64,000 bases of DNA from Bacillus salacetis (GTDB lineage Bacteria; Bacillota; Bacilli; Bacillales; Bacillaceae_B). Below the pieces are notes generated by a model. That model saw nothing but the letters and a program-made list of their open reading frames with translations. It had not been told where the DNA came from and made no database searches. Where the stretch lies: NCBI RefSeq assembly GCF_003581585.1, contig NZ_QXIR01000012.1:1-64000 (forward strand). The letters run 5' to 3'. Shown here in pieces: positions 21,061-32,959 of this stretch. Every line of letters starts with the position of its first letter. Positions within the stretch are counted from its first letter, which is position 1. The translations under genes were made by a program, and so were the position numbers.

Positions 21061-22101
21061 ATGTGGAAAAAAACTGCAATAGCGGCCATCGCCGTTTTAC
21101 TGTTGACAGCATGCAGTTCTGATAACGAAACAACCGAGACTAATGATAACACGGCAAAGAATAATACAGAACAAAATGATGCTGCCAATGGACAGAAAGA
21201 AGAAGCAGAACAATCATCATTTCAATATCCGCTGACAGGAATCGATGCGGAAAAAGAGTCCATGCAGAGGGCAGTGGCGGTAGTGGTCAATAACCATCCC
21301 AAGGCCCGTCCGCAGTCAGGACTTCATAAAGCAGATGTGATTCATGAAGTCCTGGCAGAAGGCGACATTACGCGTCTGGTCGCGATTTTCCAAAGCGAAG
21401 AGCCGGAGAAAGTCGGGCCGGTGAGAAGCGCCAGGGATTACTTCATTCAATTGGCACAGGGGTATGACAGCTTCTTTGTCGCACACGGCTACAGCCCGGA
21501 TGCGAAGGAACTGCTGACAAACGGATCGATCGATAATATCAATGGAATGGAATATGACGGATCGTTGTTCAAACGGGCAGACTTCCGTGTCGCCCCTCAT
21601 AATTCCTATATTTCATTTGAGAACATCGAAAAAGGGGCAGACCAGGTCGGTGCTGAAATGGATACGCCTCCAGCCTCGTTTGATTTTGTTAAATCGGAAG
21701 AGGTATCCGGAGAAGACGCAGCTTCTGTAAAGGTTTCGTACTTTGATAATCCATCATTTTCCCCGGTTTATGAATACGACCAGGAAACAGGGAAGTACAG
21801 CCGGATCTCCGATGGAGAGCCCATGGCGGATTATGAAACAGGCGACCTCGTCCAGCTGGACAATGTTTTCATTGTGGAAGCCCCTCATAGAATCATCGAT
21901 GATTACGGACGCAGAATCATCGACCTTGAGTCAGGCGGAAATGCGTACCTTCTGCAGCGCGGGAAATTGGTGAAGGTCCAGTGGGAAAATAAGGACGGAA
22001 GAATCGTCCCTGCCGGGGATGCAGCCTTCGCTCCAGGAAAAACATGGATCAACATCATACCTGATAATCCGGGATTAGACGGATTTGTCACAGTACAATA
22101 A
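21061..22101 (+). CDS. yerB: DUF3048 lipoprotein YerB
   Basis: 346-residue lipoprotein. The signal peptide ends in LLTAC (lipid-modified Cys 18), followed by a low-complexity Asn/Glu linker and then the DUF3048 domains (VGPVRSARDYF near residue 120; the C-terminal GKTWINIIPDNP). Synteny with yerA and yerC supports YerB. Anchored on the outer face of the membrane; function unknown. Confidence 0.87.
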   Translation: MWKKTAIAAIAVLLLTACSSDNETTETNDNTAKNNTEQNDAANGQKEEAEQSSFQYPLTGIDAEKESMQRAVAVVVNNHPKARPQSGLHKADVIHEVLAEGDITRLVAIFQSEEPEKVGPVRSARDYFIQLAQGYDSFFVAHGYSPDAKELLTNGSIDNINGMEYDGSLFKRADFRVAPHNSYISFENIEKGADQVGAEMDTPPASFDFVKSEEVSGEDAASVKVSYFDNPSFSPVYEYDQETGKYSRISDGEPMADYETGDLVQLDNVFIVEAPHRIIDDYGRRIIDLESGGNAYLLQRGKLVKVQWENKDGRIVPAGDAAFAPGKTWINIIPDNPGLDGFVTVQ

Positions 22102-22123
22102 TAGAATAAAAGGAGAAATGATC

Positions 22124-22429
22124 ATGCAAATCAATAAAATAAAAGGTAAAGAACTGGACCAGCTATTCAATGCAATCCTATCCCTGCAAGATATCGATGA
22201 ATGCTATCGTTTCTTTGATGATCTAGCGACAATCAACGAAATTCAATCCCTTGCACAGCGTCTGGAAGTTGCGAGGATGCTGGAAGAAGGAAAAACCTAT
22301 CACAAGATCGAAGCGGAAACAGGTGCCAGCACAGCAACCATTTCCCGCGTGAAACGCTGCCTCAACTACGGAAACGACGCCTATCAAATGGTTCTGGACC
22401 GTGTCGACAGCCAAAAGGAAGAAGAATAA
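22124..22429 (+). CDS. yerC: YerC/YecD family TrpR-like regulator
   Basis: 101 residues, mostly helical, with the TrpR-type helix-turn-helix: EIQSLAQRLEVARML, then TYHKIEAETGASTATISRV. In B. subtilis it lies at the same place. The ATG at 22124 is preferred over upstream ATG 22118 because AAAGGAGA is then spaced by about seven bases. A terminator follows. Confidence 0.85.
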   Translation: MQINKIKGKELDQLFNAILSLQDIDECYRFFDDLATINEIQSLAQRLEVARMLEEGKTYHKIEAETGASTATISRVKRCLNYGNDAYQMVLDRVDSQKEEE

Positions 22430-22437
22430 GAAACGAT

Positions 22438-22481
22438 AAAGGACTGCCGCAGCGCAACAAAGCCGGGCAGTCCTTTTTTTA
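22438..22481 (+). terminator. Terminator after yerC
   Basis: AAAGGACTGCC pairs with GGGCAGTCCTTT, followed by a T run. Confidence 0.85.
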
Positions 22482-22488
22482 TTGTAAT

Positions 22489-22545
22489 GCTTTAGCACTT
22501 TAAAGCGTCCGGGGACTGTCCCCGGCTGCTTTAAAGTGCTAAAGC
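22489..22545. repeat. Family A palindromic repeat, copy A4
   Basis: Perfect 18-base inverted arms: GCTTTAGCACTTTAAAGC (22489-22506) and its complement (22528-22545), around CCGGGGACTGTCCCCGG. It lies between yerC and pcrB. Confidence 0.9.
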
Positions 22546-22659
22546 GACACACTCCAATTGCCAGAAGAAACCACATCAACCCGTCATGGCTCCCTCGTTA
22601 ATTGGCTTCAGGAATGATATAATGTTTAAATGGAATTGAAAGAATTGGAGGAAGTATGG

Positions 22660-23349
22660 ATGTACGATGTCAGAGAGTGGCGCCATGTATTTAAGCTTGA
22701 CCCGGCCAAGGAAATCAGCGATGAAGACCTGGAGAAAATCTGCGAATCGGAAACGGATGCGGTGATGATCGGCGGGACCGATGATGTCACCCTTGAAGGG
22801 GTCCTGGACCTGATGGCGAGAGTCAGAAGGTATACGGTGCCGTGCGCCCTTGAGGTCAGCAACATGGAATCTTTGACACCCGGATTTGATTTTTATTTCA
22901 TCCCGACTGTTTTGAACAGCGATGATCCGATGTGGCTGAAAGGCCTTCATCATCAGGCGGTTAAAGAATACGGGGAAATCATGAACTGGGATGAGATTCT
23001 GGTGGAAGGCTACTGTATACTGAACGGTGACTGCAAAGCAGCAAAATTGACAGGGGCCAAAACTGATTTGACGAAAGAAGACGTGTCCGCCTATGCAATG
23101 ATGGCTGAAAAAATGTTTCATTTGCCGATTTTCTATCTGGAATACAGCGGAACATACGGGGATATTGAATATGTCCAGGAAACAGCCAGAGTGCTTGAGA
23201 ACACAACATTCTTCTACGGCGGCGGAATTAAAACCCCGGAGCAGGCAAAAGAGATGGCCGGGCACGCAGACGTCATCGTTGTCGGGAATGTCCTCTATGA
23301 GGACATAAAAACAGCCTTGAAAACTGTAGAGGCCGTTAAGTCGGTATAA
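22660..23349 (+). CDS. pcrB: Heptaprenylglyceryl phosphate synthase PcrB
   Basis: Joins sn-glycerol-1-phosphate to heptaprenyl diphosphate, giving an archaeal-type ether lipid precursor. The 229-residue (beta/alpha)8 protein has [13 protein letters not shown] near residue 35, the phosphate-binding [13 protein letters not shown] near 186 and [12 protein letters not shown] near 205. [15 protein letters not shown] matches the family start, and GGAGGAAG lies before ATG 22660. pcrA follows. Confidence 0.93.
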   Translation: MYDVREWRHVFKLDPAKEISDEDLEKICESETDAVMIGGTDDVTLEGVLDLMARVRRYTVPCALEVSNMESLTPGFDFYFIPTVLNSDDPMWLKGLHHQAVKEYGEIMNWDEILVEGYCILNGDCKAAKLTGAKTDLTKEDVSAYAMMAEKMFHLPIFYLEYSGTYGDIEYVQETARVLENTTFFYGGGIKTPEQAKEMAGHADVIVVGNVLYEDIKTALKTVEAVKSV

Positions 23350-23466
23350 AATATATTGATGATCCTCAGGCAAAATCAAATAGCAGGATGAATAAACAGC
23401 CCTTCATATAAAAAACAAAACTTGATATAATAAGAACAAATGTTCGTTATGGTGGTGGAAAATAAC

Positions 23467-25692
23467 ATGCAATTTTTAACAGATCGATTATTGAATGGAA
23501 TGAATCCGCAGCAGGCAGAAGCGGTGAAAGCAACAGAAGGCCCGCTCTTGATCATGGCAGGTGCCGGCTCCGGGAAAACCCGTGTGCTGACGCACCGAAT
23601 CGCCTACCTGATGGTTGAAAAAGGGGTAAACCCATACAACATCCTGGCGATCACCTTCACTAATAAAGCGGCGCGGGAAATGAAGGACAGGATCGGAAAC
23701 ATCCTTGGAGGGGTGGGAGAAGAAATCTGGATCTCCACCTTTCACTCCATGTGTGTCCGCATCCTGAGGCGCGACATCGACCGGATCGGCTTTAACCGGA
23801 ACTTCACGATCCTTGATACAACGGACCAGCTCTCCGTCATCAAGTCGATTTTGAAGGATAAAAATATCGACCCGAAGAAATTTGATCCAAGGTCCATCCT
23901 CGGTTCGATTTCTTCAGCAAAGAATGAACTGAAGACCCCTGAAGAGTTTTCAAAAGAAGCCGGAAGCTATTATGACAATGTGACTTCCGATGTCTATGAA
24001 GAATACCAGAAGCGCCTGCGCAAAAATCAGGCACTTGATTTCGATGACCTGATCATGACGACAATTCATTTGTTTCAGCGTGTTCCGGAAGTGCTCGAGT
24101 TTTATCAGAGGAAATTCCAATATATCCACGTTGATGAGTATCAGGATACCAACAGGGCGCAATATATGCTTGTGAAGATGATGGCGTCCCGTTTTCAGAA
24201 CCTCTGTGTTGTAGGGGATTCCGACCAGTCGATTTACCGCTGGCGCGGAGCGGATATTGCGAATATCCTTTCTTTTGAAAAAGACTACCCCAGAGCAACC
24301 GTGATCTTGCTTGAACAGAATTATCGTTCGACGAAGACGATCCTGGATGCGGCCAATGATGTCATCCAGAAGAACATGAACCGCAAGCCGAAGAATCTCT
24401 GGACAGAAAATGACCAGGGCGAAAAGATCACCTATTACAGGGGGGACAGCGAGCAGTCCGAAGCCCAGTTCGTTGCCGGCAAAATCAAAGAGATGACGGA
24501 CAGCGGCAAAAGGAAGTTTTCCGAGTTTGCCATCCTTTACCGTACCAATGCACAGTCACGTGTAATGGAGGAAATCCTGCTGAAATCCAATATTGAGTAC
24601 AGCATCGTAGGAGGCGTAAAGTTCTACGACCGTAAAGAGATAAAGGATATCCTGGCTTATTTAAGGCTGATCGCAAATCCTGATGATGACATCAGCCTGC
24701 GCCGTGTCATCAATGTCCCGAAACGCGGGATCGGTTCGACATCACTTGATAAGGTTGCCAACTATGCGGCTATGAATGATTTATCCATGATGCAGGCCCT
24801 GGAGGAAGCGGATTTTATCGGACTCAGCCCGAAGATCACTAAGTCCGTCATTGAATTCAAGGATCTTGTGAAAGGCTATACCCAAATGCAGGAGTATCTT
24901 TCTGTAACGGAACTGGTGGAAGAAATCCTTGAAAAATCCGGTTACAGGGAAATGCTGAAAGCTGAAAAGTCCATCGAAGCGCAAAGCCGCCTGGAAAATA
25001 TCGATGAGTTCTTATCTGTTACGAAGAGCTTTGAAGAAAGCAACGATGATAAATCTTTGGTTGCCTTCCTGACAGACCTTGCTCTTGTGGCGGATATCGA
25101 TAAACTTGATGATGATGAACAGCCGAAAGATGCAGTCATCCTGATGACGCTTCACGCGGCAAAAGGGCTTGAGTTTCCTGTTGTCTTCCTGATGGGGCTT
25201 GAAGAAGGCGTCTTCCCTCACAGCAGGTCGCTTATGGATGAAGAGGAGATGGAAGAAGAGCGCCGTCTTGCCTATGTAGGGATCACAAGGGCGGAAGAGG
25301 AACTCTTCATGACCAATGCCCAGATGAGGACCTTATACGGGCAGACGAAAATGAATCCGGTCTCCAGATTCATTGCCGAAATACCTGAAGACCTCATTGA
25401 TAATTTCGAGCCGGAAAAGAGAAGCCCGTTCTCATCCGGCGGCAAAGCAGCATCAGCAAGGACACAGCAGCCTGCAAGGAGGAAGCCCGTATCCCGTCCT
25501 GTTCCGACGACAACCGGCGGTGAAGGGATCTCCTGGCAGGTCGGTGACAGGGCTGCGCATAAAAAGTGGGGAACAGGCACGGTTGTCAGTGTGAAAGGCA
25601 GCGGAGACGGAATGGAGCTTGATATCGCCTTTCCAAGTCCTACAGGCATTAAGCGCCTATTGGCGAAGTTTGCTCCTGTCGAAAAAGTATAA
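23467..25692 (+). CDS. pcrA: ATP-dependent DNA helicase PcrA
   Basis: Superfamily 1A 3'-5' helicase for repair, recombination and rolling-circle plasmids. 741 residues: Walker [10 protein letters not shown] near residue 28, Walker [10 protein letters not shown] near 220, [12 protein letters not shown] near 248, [13 protein letters not shown] near 565 and the [10 protein letters not shown] motif near 605. The C-terminal tail ends in the Tudor-like RNA polymerase-binding segment ([15 protein letters not shown]). ATG 23467 is chosen by homology ([15 protein letters not shown]) and a GGTGG upstream. Confidence 0.96.
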   Translation: MQFLTDRLLNGMNPQQAEAVKATEGPLLIMAGAGSGKTRVLTHRIAYLMVEKGVNPYNILAITFTNKAAREMKDRIGNILGGVGEEIWISTFHSMCVRILRRDIDRIGFNRNFTILDTTDQLSVIKSILKDKNIDPKKFDPRSILGSISSAKNELKTPEEFSKEAGSYYDNVTSDVYEEYQKRLRKNQALDFDDLIMTTIHLFQRVPEVLEFYQRKFQYIHVDEYQDTNRAQYMLVKMMASRFQNLCVVGDSDQSIYRWRGADIANILSFEKDYPRATVILLEQNYRSTKTILDAANDVIQKNMNRKPKNLWTENDQGEKITYYRGDSEQSEAQFVAGKIKEMTDSGKRKFSEFAILYRTNAQSRVMEEILLKSNIEYSIVGGVKFYDRKEIKDILAYLRLIANPDDDISLRRVINVPKRGIGSTSLDKVANYAAMNDLSMMQALEEADFIGLSPKITKSVIEFKDLVKGYTQMQEYLSVTELVEEILEKSGYREMLKAEKSIEAQSRLENIDEFLSVTKSFEESNDDKSLVAFLTDLALVADIDKLDDDEQPKDAVILMTLHAAKGLEFPVVFLMGLEEGVFPHSRSLMDEEEMEEERRLAYVGITRAEEELFMTNAQMRTLYGQTKMNPVSRFIAEIPEDLIDNFEPEKRSPFSSGGKAASARTQQPARRKPVSRPVPTTTGGEGISWQVGDRAAHKKWGTGTVVSVKGSGDGMELDIAFPSPTGIKRLLAKFAPVEKV

Positions 25693-25703
25693 TTTCCATG
25701 TGA

Positions 25704-27725
<2,022 letters not shown>

Positions 27726-27740
27726 AGGTGGAGAAAATAC

Positions 27741-28901
27741 ATGAGGAAATGGTTGGCGGCAGCCGCTGCTGCGCTTTTGCTCGGCGGCTGTACTCCTGCT
27801 TTTGAAATAGAAAAACAGGAACAAGTGGTAGAAGAAGATGAAAATCAGCAATCGGAAAAGGCAATCATTCCGAATTACCAGATTTCTGATGAATATTATA
27901 AAACATTGCTGCCATATGAATCGACGGATACAAGAGGCATGGTCGTAAACAACCTGCGTTCCCGTTACGATATAGATGTGTTTGAGTCCGGGCTTGTCCG
28001 TGTGGCGAAAAACGTCTATTCAAGTGACAAATACCTATTCAAAGAAGGCCAGATTCTGGATAAAGAAACAATCCAATCCTGGCTGAACAGGAAGTATACC
28101 AGCAAACAACTGGAAGAAAAAGGGTTGAAGGAAGAGCAGAATATCGGCCTTAATCCTGTCGAGGAAACTCCCGGTGAAGGAAAGGATACACCCATTTATC
28201 TTGCGCATGTGATCGAACATAATTATTTGGAAAAAGTCGAAGACAGCAAGATCCAGTTGTCTGGTGTCGTTGTCGGCCTTGCTTTGAACTCTGTTTCTTA
28301 TTATCAGGACCAGAATACAGGTGAAACACGCCAGACAAACATCAGTCATGAGGAAGTTCAGCAGCAAGGTGTGCAAATCGCTCAGGAAGTGATCAAAAGG
28401 ATGAGGCAGAAACCGGAGCTTGACGGCATCCCGATCACCATTGCCCTTTACGAGCAATCGAGCAGGGATGAGGTCACTCCCGGGAATTACTTTGCTTACT
28501 CGACAGTCAACGCAGACAGTGCCTCGATTGGTGATTGGAAGGCCGTAAATGAAGAGCATTACTTCTTTCCGTCTGTACAGGCAGAAGATGCGCATCCTAA
28601 GGATCTGAAAGTGTTCAATGATTTTAAAGGGAAAATAGAAAGCTACTTTCCAAACTATGTAGGTGTCGTCGGTTATGCTTTCTATAAAGAAGGAAAGATG
28701 GAGAGCCTGGAAATCGATATTCCGATTCAATTCAATGGAAAAGCTGAGACCATCGGCTTTACGCAGTACACAGCCGAGCTTGCCGATAAGCTTTTTCCAA
28801 AAGCCATGAACGTGGAAATTGAAATCACTTCAGCAGACGGAGCAGAAGCCTTGATTGTCCTTGGCGATAAGGCGGAACCGTTTGTGCATATCTACGAATA
28901 A
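27741..28901 (+). CDS. camS: CamS family sex pheromone-like lipoprotein
   Basis: 386-residue lipoprotein with the signal peptide ending LLLGGC (Cys 17), then the CamS domain. In enterococci and staphylococci the cleaved signal peptide of such proteins gives a pheromone; in Bacillaceae the role of this protein (YerH) is not settled. The signal region here is AAAAAALLLGG. Last gene of the pcrB operon, with a terminator right after it. Confidence 0.9.
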   Translation: MRKWLAAAAAALLLGGCTPAFEIEKQEQVVEEDENQQSEKAIIPNYQISDEYYKTLLPYESTDTRGMVVNNLRSRYDIDVFESGLVRVAKNVYSSDKYLFKEGQILDKETIQSWLNRKYTSKQLEEKGLKEEQNIGLNPVEETPGEGKDTPIYLAHVIEHNYLEKVEDSKIQLSGVVVGLALNSVSYYQDQNTGETRQTNISHEEVQQQGVQIAQEVIKRMRQKPELDGIPITIALYEQSSRDEVTPGNYFAYSTVNADSASIGDWKAVNEEHYFFPSVQAEDAHPKDLKVFNDFKGKIESYFPNYVGVVGYAFYKEGKMESLEIDIPIQFNGKAETIGFTQYTAELADKLFPKAMNVEIEITSADGAEALIVLGDKAEPFVHIYE

Positions 28902-28904
28902 TAG

Positions 28905-28938
28905 TTAACTGACCTGTATCCGGGTCAGTTTTTTTGTT
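28905..28938 (+). terminator. Terminator after camS
   Basis: AACTGACC pairs with GGGTCAGTT, followed by a run of T. Confidence 0.85.
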
Positions 28939-28949
28939 TTTTTAAAACG

Positions 28950-29180
28950 ATCTATGGTTCTTTTCGCAAGCTTTACTGCTGTGGATATAAGGTTCAACTG
29001 ATATCCCGATAATCCACCAAATACACACCCCGTAAACAGAGAAGAAAACGGCTGCTTTATTTCGAAAAAACTTGAAATCCAGGGGGAAAGCCGGGTCTTC
29101 GGGTTTTACGATGGCCGAGCGGTTCCTGTTAATTTTAAAATGCAGGTCAGCGGAGAGCCTGGCCAAAGCGGAAAAAAATG
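28950..29180. repeat. Diverged family B repeat, copy B2
   Basis: It keeps the order of family B landmarks with many substitutions: GGTTCTTTTCGC-AAGCTTTACTGCT, ATATCCCGATAATC, CACCCCGTAAAC, AAAACGGCTGCT, TTGAAATCCAGGGGGAAA and CCGGGTCTTCGGG. It is the oldest-looking copy, and its boundaries are uncertain. The 872-base stretch from 28902 to 29773 holds no convincing gene; from 29180 to 29470 nothing is recognised. Confidence 0.5.
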
Positions 29181-29472
29181 ATGCAGAAGGACTTCACTGA
29201 AAGTAAATGCATGCATATAGCAGCATGAAATGGGAAAAATAAGCTCGTCACCACCAGCTTCAAAAGAAAATGAATACCAGCCGGCTGATCGTTTTGAAAG
29301 AAACATCTAATAAAAACAGCCTATTCATTTTACAAGAATAATTCTTTTGCTGCTTTATCAGCTGATAAGTGTGAAAGTAAGGAGTCCGGTTTAACAATTC
29401 GCTGAGTTTGCAATAGCTTTATTTGAACAAATTATGAATTTAATTTTATGAATTTTTCTGAATATATATTAT

Positions 29473-29490
29473 TGTTAAAGCGCTTTCACA
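29473..29490 (+). promoter_or_regulatory. Candidate CcpA (cre) site upstream of opuE
   Basis: TTAAAGCGCTTTCA (29475-29488) differs at one position from the palindromic cre TGAAAGCGCTTTCA. It lies just upstream of a possible sigma-A promoter (TTGCAT 29511, TATATT 29536). Carbon control of proline uptake would make sense, since proline is also a nutrient. Confidence 0.6.
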
Positions 29491-29657
29491 AGAGGTTATA
29501 TGCATTAATTTTGCATAAATAATCAGTTGTACAGTTATATTCAGAATATTCCGCATGAGAGTGTGATTTATTTATGTTACGCTTGTTAATGTTGTAGAGT
29601 GCTCCTGGCTCATCGGGCTTATTCGGGTCATCAGCGGGAAGAAACCCCTATGAATAA

Positions 29658-29683
29658 GTTTACAAATGTAATGCATAGGGTAA
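29658..29683 (+). promoter_or_regulatory. Candidate sigma-B promoter of opuE
   Basis: GTTTAC (29658-29663), 14 bases, GGGTAA (29678-29683): a close match to the sigma-B consensus GTTTAA-N13-15-GGGWAW, about 90 bases before the gene. B. subtilis opuE is known to have both a sigma-A and a sigma-B promoter. Confidence 0.7.
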
Positions 29684-29773
29684 AAAAGAGCGTCAGAGTG
29701 AAAGCAGCAATAGGCATCTTAGAGTTTTTATAATGAAATTATTCAAAAATCGAAAGGAGAATGTAGACTAAAC

Positions 29774-31315
29774 ATGGATACGGCTACTTTAATTACGTTT
29801 ATAGTTTATTTGGTCGGTATGTTAGCAATTGGTATTATTTCTTACAGATTAACAAGCAATTTATCTGATTACGTTTTAGGAGGACGCAGCCTGGGTCCGG
29901 GTGTTGCAGCACTTAGTGCCGGCGCATCCGACATGAGTTCATGGCTGCTATTGGGACTGCCTGGTGCCGCGTATGCAGCTGGTCTTGGCGGGTCTATCTG
30001 GCTTGCGGTCGGACTTACGATCGGTGCTTACCTGAACTGGAAATTCGTTGCTTCCAGACTGCGCTCTTATACAGAGGTCGCGAACGATTCCATTACGGTC
30101 CCGGATTTCTTTGAAAACCGTTTTAAAGACGGATCCCGTATGCTCAGGGTAATATCTGCACTTGTAATCTTGGTTTTCTTTACTTTCTATACTTCATCAG
30201 GTCTTGTTGGTGGAGCGATCCTTTTCCAGGAATCATTTGATATGGGTTATAACACAGCATTGCTTATCGGTGCGATCGTTATCATTTCCTATACATTCCT
30301 TGGCGGATTCCTTGCTGTCAGCTGGACCGACTTCATCCAGGGCATCCTGATGTTCCTTGCTTTGATTGTAGCGCCGATTGTGGCAATCACTGAACTTGGA
30401 GGATGGGGAAGCACGATGGATAGAGTCGAGGCCGTTGACCCGGTTTATCTTGACGCTTTCGCCGGAACTTCTGCCATCGGAATCATCTCGCTGTTGGCAT
30501 GGGGCCTTGGCTACTTTGGACAGCCTCATATCATCACGCGTTTCATGGCTCTTAGATCCACGAAGGATGTTCCAAAAGCACGTTGGATTGGTATGACATG
30601 GATGATACTTGCTATCATCGGTGCTGTACTTGTCGGGATTTCCGGTATCGCGTACTTTGCCGATGCGCCGTTGATCACAGATGCGGCGGATAATTCGGAA
30701 AAAGTGTTCATTTTGTTCACTGATGTGCTGTTCAACCCTTGGGTATCAGGTATTCTGTTGGCGGCAATCCTGTCTGCCATCATGAGTACAATCGACTCCC
30801 AGCTTCTTGTTTCATCAAGTGCACTTGCAGAGGATTTCTACAAAGCAATCATCCGCAAGAACGCTTCAGACAAGGAACTTGTATGGGTTGGCCGTCTGGG
30901 GGTTGTCCTGATTGCTGTCATTGCCATCCTTCTGGCATTGGGCGGAAATCCTGCCAACGAAAATTCTTCAAGCATCCTGGACCTTGTAAGTTATGCCTGG
31001 GCTGGATTCGGAGCTGCTTTCGGACCGGTAATCCTTCTTTCCCTCTTCTGGAAAGGCATGACACGCAATGGTGCCCTTGCAGGTATGATCGTTGGTGCAG
31101 TAACAGTGGTTGCCTGGAAGCTGCTTTCCACTCCTGAATTGAATGCAGCAGGAGAAGTTGTACAAGAAGCGGTTATTCCATTTTCCCTGTATGAAATCGT
31201 ACCAGGTTTCATATTGGCAATCTTGGCGATAGTCATCTTCTCTAAGATCGGGCCGCAGCCAAGCGAACAAATTCAATCTGAATTTAATGAAGCTGCAGCA
31301 AATGACGTGAAATAA
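29774..31315 (+). CDS. opuE: Sodium/proline symporter (OpuE/PutP)
   Basis: 513-residue member of the sodium:solute symporter family with about 13 membrane helices. SDYVLGGRSLGPGVAALSAGASDMSSW near residues 31-60 is the PutP sodium and substrate region, and AAILSAIMSTIDSQLLVSSSALAEDFY near 328-355 is the second signature. The promoter region (sigma-B and cre-like) suggests osmotic-stress proline uptake as for OpuE; catabolic PutP remains possible because no put genes are adjacent. The ATG lies a rather long 14 bases after AAAGGAG. Confidence 0.9.
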   Translation: MDTATLITFIVYLVGMLAIGIISYRLTSNLSDYVLGGRSLGPGVAALSAGASDMSSWLLLGLPGAAYAAGLGGSIWLAVGLTIGAYLNWKFVASRLRSYTEVANDSITVPDFFENRFKDGSRMLRVISALVILVFFTFYTSSGLVGGAILFQESFDMGYNTALLIGAIVIISYTFLGGFLAVSWTDFIQGILMFLALIVAPIVAITELGGWGSTMDRVEAVDPVYLDAFAGTSAIGIISLLAWGLGYFGQPHIITRFMALRSTKDVPKARWIGMTWMILAIIGAVLVGISGIAYFADAPLITDAADNSEKVFILFTDVLFNPWVSGILLAAILSAIMSTIDSQLLVSSSALAEDFYKAIIRKNASDKELVWVGRLGVVLIAVIAILLALGGNPANENSSSILDLVSYAWAGFGAAFGPVILLSLFWKGMTRNGALAGMIVGAVTVVAWKLLSTPELNAAGEVVQEAVIPFSLYEIVPGFILAILAIVIFSKIGPQPSEQIQSEFNEAAANDVK

Positions 31316-31331
31316 TTGTATTCAAGTTTTC

Positions 31332-31368
31332 AAAACCGCCAGCCGTATACCGGCCGGCGGTTTTTTTG
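31332..31368 (+). terminator. Terminator after opuE
   Basis: AAACCGCCAGCCG pairs with CGGCCGGCGGTTT, followed by a T run. Confidence 0.85.
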
Positions 31369-31377
31369 CGGGTTGTC

Positions 31378-31434
31378 ACTTTAGTGCTTTAAAGCGGCGG
31401 GGGACAGTCCCCTACCGCTTTAAAGAACTGAAAT
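31378..31434. repeat. Family A palindromic repeat, copy A5
   Basis: TTTAGTGCTTTAAAGCGG, core GGGGGACAGTCCCC, then ACCGCTTTAAAGAACTGAAA. The right end is decayed and touches the sigma-B-like promoter that follows. Confidence 0.8.
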
Positions 31435-31459
31435 GTTTTGGTGTTTTGAGGCGGGGTAT
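31435..31459 (+). promoter_or_regulatory. Candidate sigma-B promoter of the acidic lipoprotein gene
   Basis: GTTTTG (31435-31440), 13 bases, GGGTAT (31454-31459). Transcription would start about 30 bases before the GTG codon. Confidence 0.55.
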
Positions 31460-31495
31460 AAAATAGGAAACACCAAAGATTAGGAGGTATGCAAA

Positions 31496-31849
31496 GTGAA
31501 AAAGCGAAATTTACTAGCAGCAGTCCCAATGGCAGCCGGCATTTTTCTTGCAGGTTGTTCCGATGATGGGACCTCTGATAACTTTGAAGAAGTAGAAGAG
31601 ACAGAACAGAATACAGAAGAAGGCACTGACGAAGCTGGACAGGAAGCTGAAGAAGGCGTCGATGAAACGGAAGAAGAGGCAAATGATATAGAACAGGATG
31701 CGGAAGAAGCTGGCGAAGATATCGAACAAGGCGCAGAGGATGCAGGACAAGCTGCAGAAGATGCTGCTGAATCTGCAGAGAAAGAATTGGAAGAAGAAGC
31801 TGACGAAGCATTGGATGAAGTAGAAAAGGAAATTAATGAACAAGAATAA
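31496..31849 (+). CDS. Small acidic lipoprotein of unknown function
   Basis: 117 residues: a signal peptide ending IFLAGC (lipid Cys 21), then an extremely acidic, low-complexity chain built almost only of Glu, Asp, Ala and Gly (EEAGEDIEQGAEDAGQAAED is typical). It contains loose seven- to eight-residue repeats that would form a charged helix on the cell surface. GTG start with AGGAGG upstream. A candidate sigma-B promoter precedes it, so a stress role is possible. No family is recognised. Confidence 0.75.
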   Translation: MKKRNLLAAVPMAAGIFLAGCSDDGTSDNFEEVEETEQNTEEGTDEAGQEAEEGVDETEEEANDIEQDAEEAGEDIEQGAEDAGQAAEDAAESAEKELEEEADEALDEVEKEINEQE

Positions 31850-31863
31850 ACTAAGGCTTCAGT

Positions 31864-31896
31864 GAAAGCGTCTGCCATCCGGCAGGCGCATTTTCA
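31864..31896 (+). terminator. Terminator after the acidic lipoprotein gene
   Basis: GCGTCTGCC pairs with GGCAGGCGC (one G-T pair), followed by ATTTTC. Confidence 0.65.
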
Positions 31897-31986
31897 ATTT
31901 GTACGTATTAAGGGTTACCCTCATGCCGATACTGCTACTGTCAGATGGAAGTTTTCCTGTCAAAAATGAAGAAGGACGGAATCAGC

Positions 31987-32892
31987 ATGAAAAAGGTATT
32001 TATTTTTCTCATCACTGCAGTGGCGGTGACACTCATCCTGTACAGCGCGCATCCATCGGAAATCAATTCCCCTGCTCCCGTTGAAGAAGAGGAGCAATTC
32101 ATTGAAGGAGCGGAGGTTTTCTCTGATGCCATTGAAGCTGAAAAAAAATTGTTCCCCGATGAAGCAGCCCGCTACCTGGAAACAGTAGCCTTTGAATATA
32201 TAGAACCTGAAATAGACCCCGCTGCAGTTGATATAAATGATGATAGTTTTGCGATTGTCGGGATCGGGGACTCTTTGACCCTTGGGACAGGCGGAAAGGA
32301 CGCAAATGGGTATTTGAACTCTGTTAAAAGATACTATGAGAAAACGAATGATGATGTGGTTGTGGTCAATCATGGTGAATATGGGGCACAGGCCCATCAT
32401 CTGTTGAACAAACTAAATGACTCCAATATGGAAAGCGATATCAGAAGAGCCGATGTCCTTTTTATGACACTTGGCGGAAATGACCTGGTTTCCGTATTCA
32501 ATCATAATTTTACACATTTGACGATAGGTGATTTTACCAAAGGGGAAGAAAGCTTTAAAGCGGACCTCCGAAAAATAATGTCCACCGTCAGGCTTCTTAA
32601 TGAAGATGCCCCTGTCTATTTCATCGGCATTTTCAATCCGGTATATGAATCCCTGGGAGAAATCAAGGAATTCAATGAGATCATCACTTCCTGGAATGGA
32701 TCCACGAAAGATCTGCTTGAAATGTATCCCAATACGACATTTGTTCCCGTTCAGCACCTATTTGAAAAGGATGCGAGCCTTTATTTGTCCGAAGATCTCT
32801 TTCACCCGAATGATGAAGGATATGAACGGATAGGGGATGAGATTATTTCCAGGACAGAGGAGATACTAATGGTTCAGAGAAACCCGTTATGA
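31987..32892 (+). CDS. SGNH/GDSL hydrolase family exported protein
   Basis: 301 residues. The N-terminal stretch (VFIFLITAVAVTLILYS) is an uncleaved anchor or signal peptide. SGNH blocks are visible: IVGIGDSLTLGTG (block I, nucleophile Ser) near residue 85, NHGEYGAQ (block II) near 120, MTLGGNDL (block III, Asn) near 155, and EDLFHPNDEGY (block V, Asp and His) near 275. Similar to B. subtilis YpmR-type esterases; the substrate, perhaps lipid or acetylated wall polymer, is unknown. ATG 31987 is chosen because it starts the hydrophobic segment. Confidence 0.85.
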   Translation: MKKVFIFLITAVAVTLILYSAHPSEINSPAPVEEEEQFIEGAEVFSDAIEAEKKLFPDEAARYLETVAFEYIEPEIDPAAVDINDDSFAIVGIGDSLTLGTGGKDANGYLNSVKRYYEKTNDDVVVVNHGEYGAQAHHLLNKLNDSNMESDIRRADVLFMTLGGNDLVSVFNHNFTHLTIGDFTKGEESFKADLRKIMSTVRLLNEDAPVYFIGIFNPVYESLGEIKEFNEIITSWNGSTKDLLEMYPNTTFVPVQHLFEKDASLYLSEDLFHPNDEGYERIGDEIISRTEEILMVQRNPL

Positions 32893-32959
32893 TTGCATTT
32901 TTTAAAAGCCTGACATATAGTGTAGGGAATTCAAGAGGATGACACGGAGGTGCATGGAA

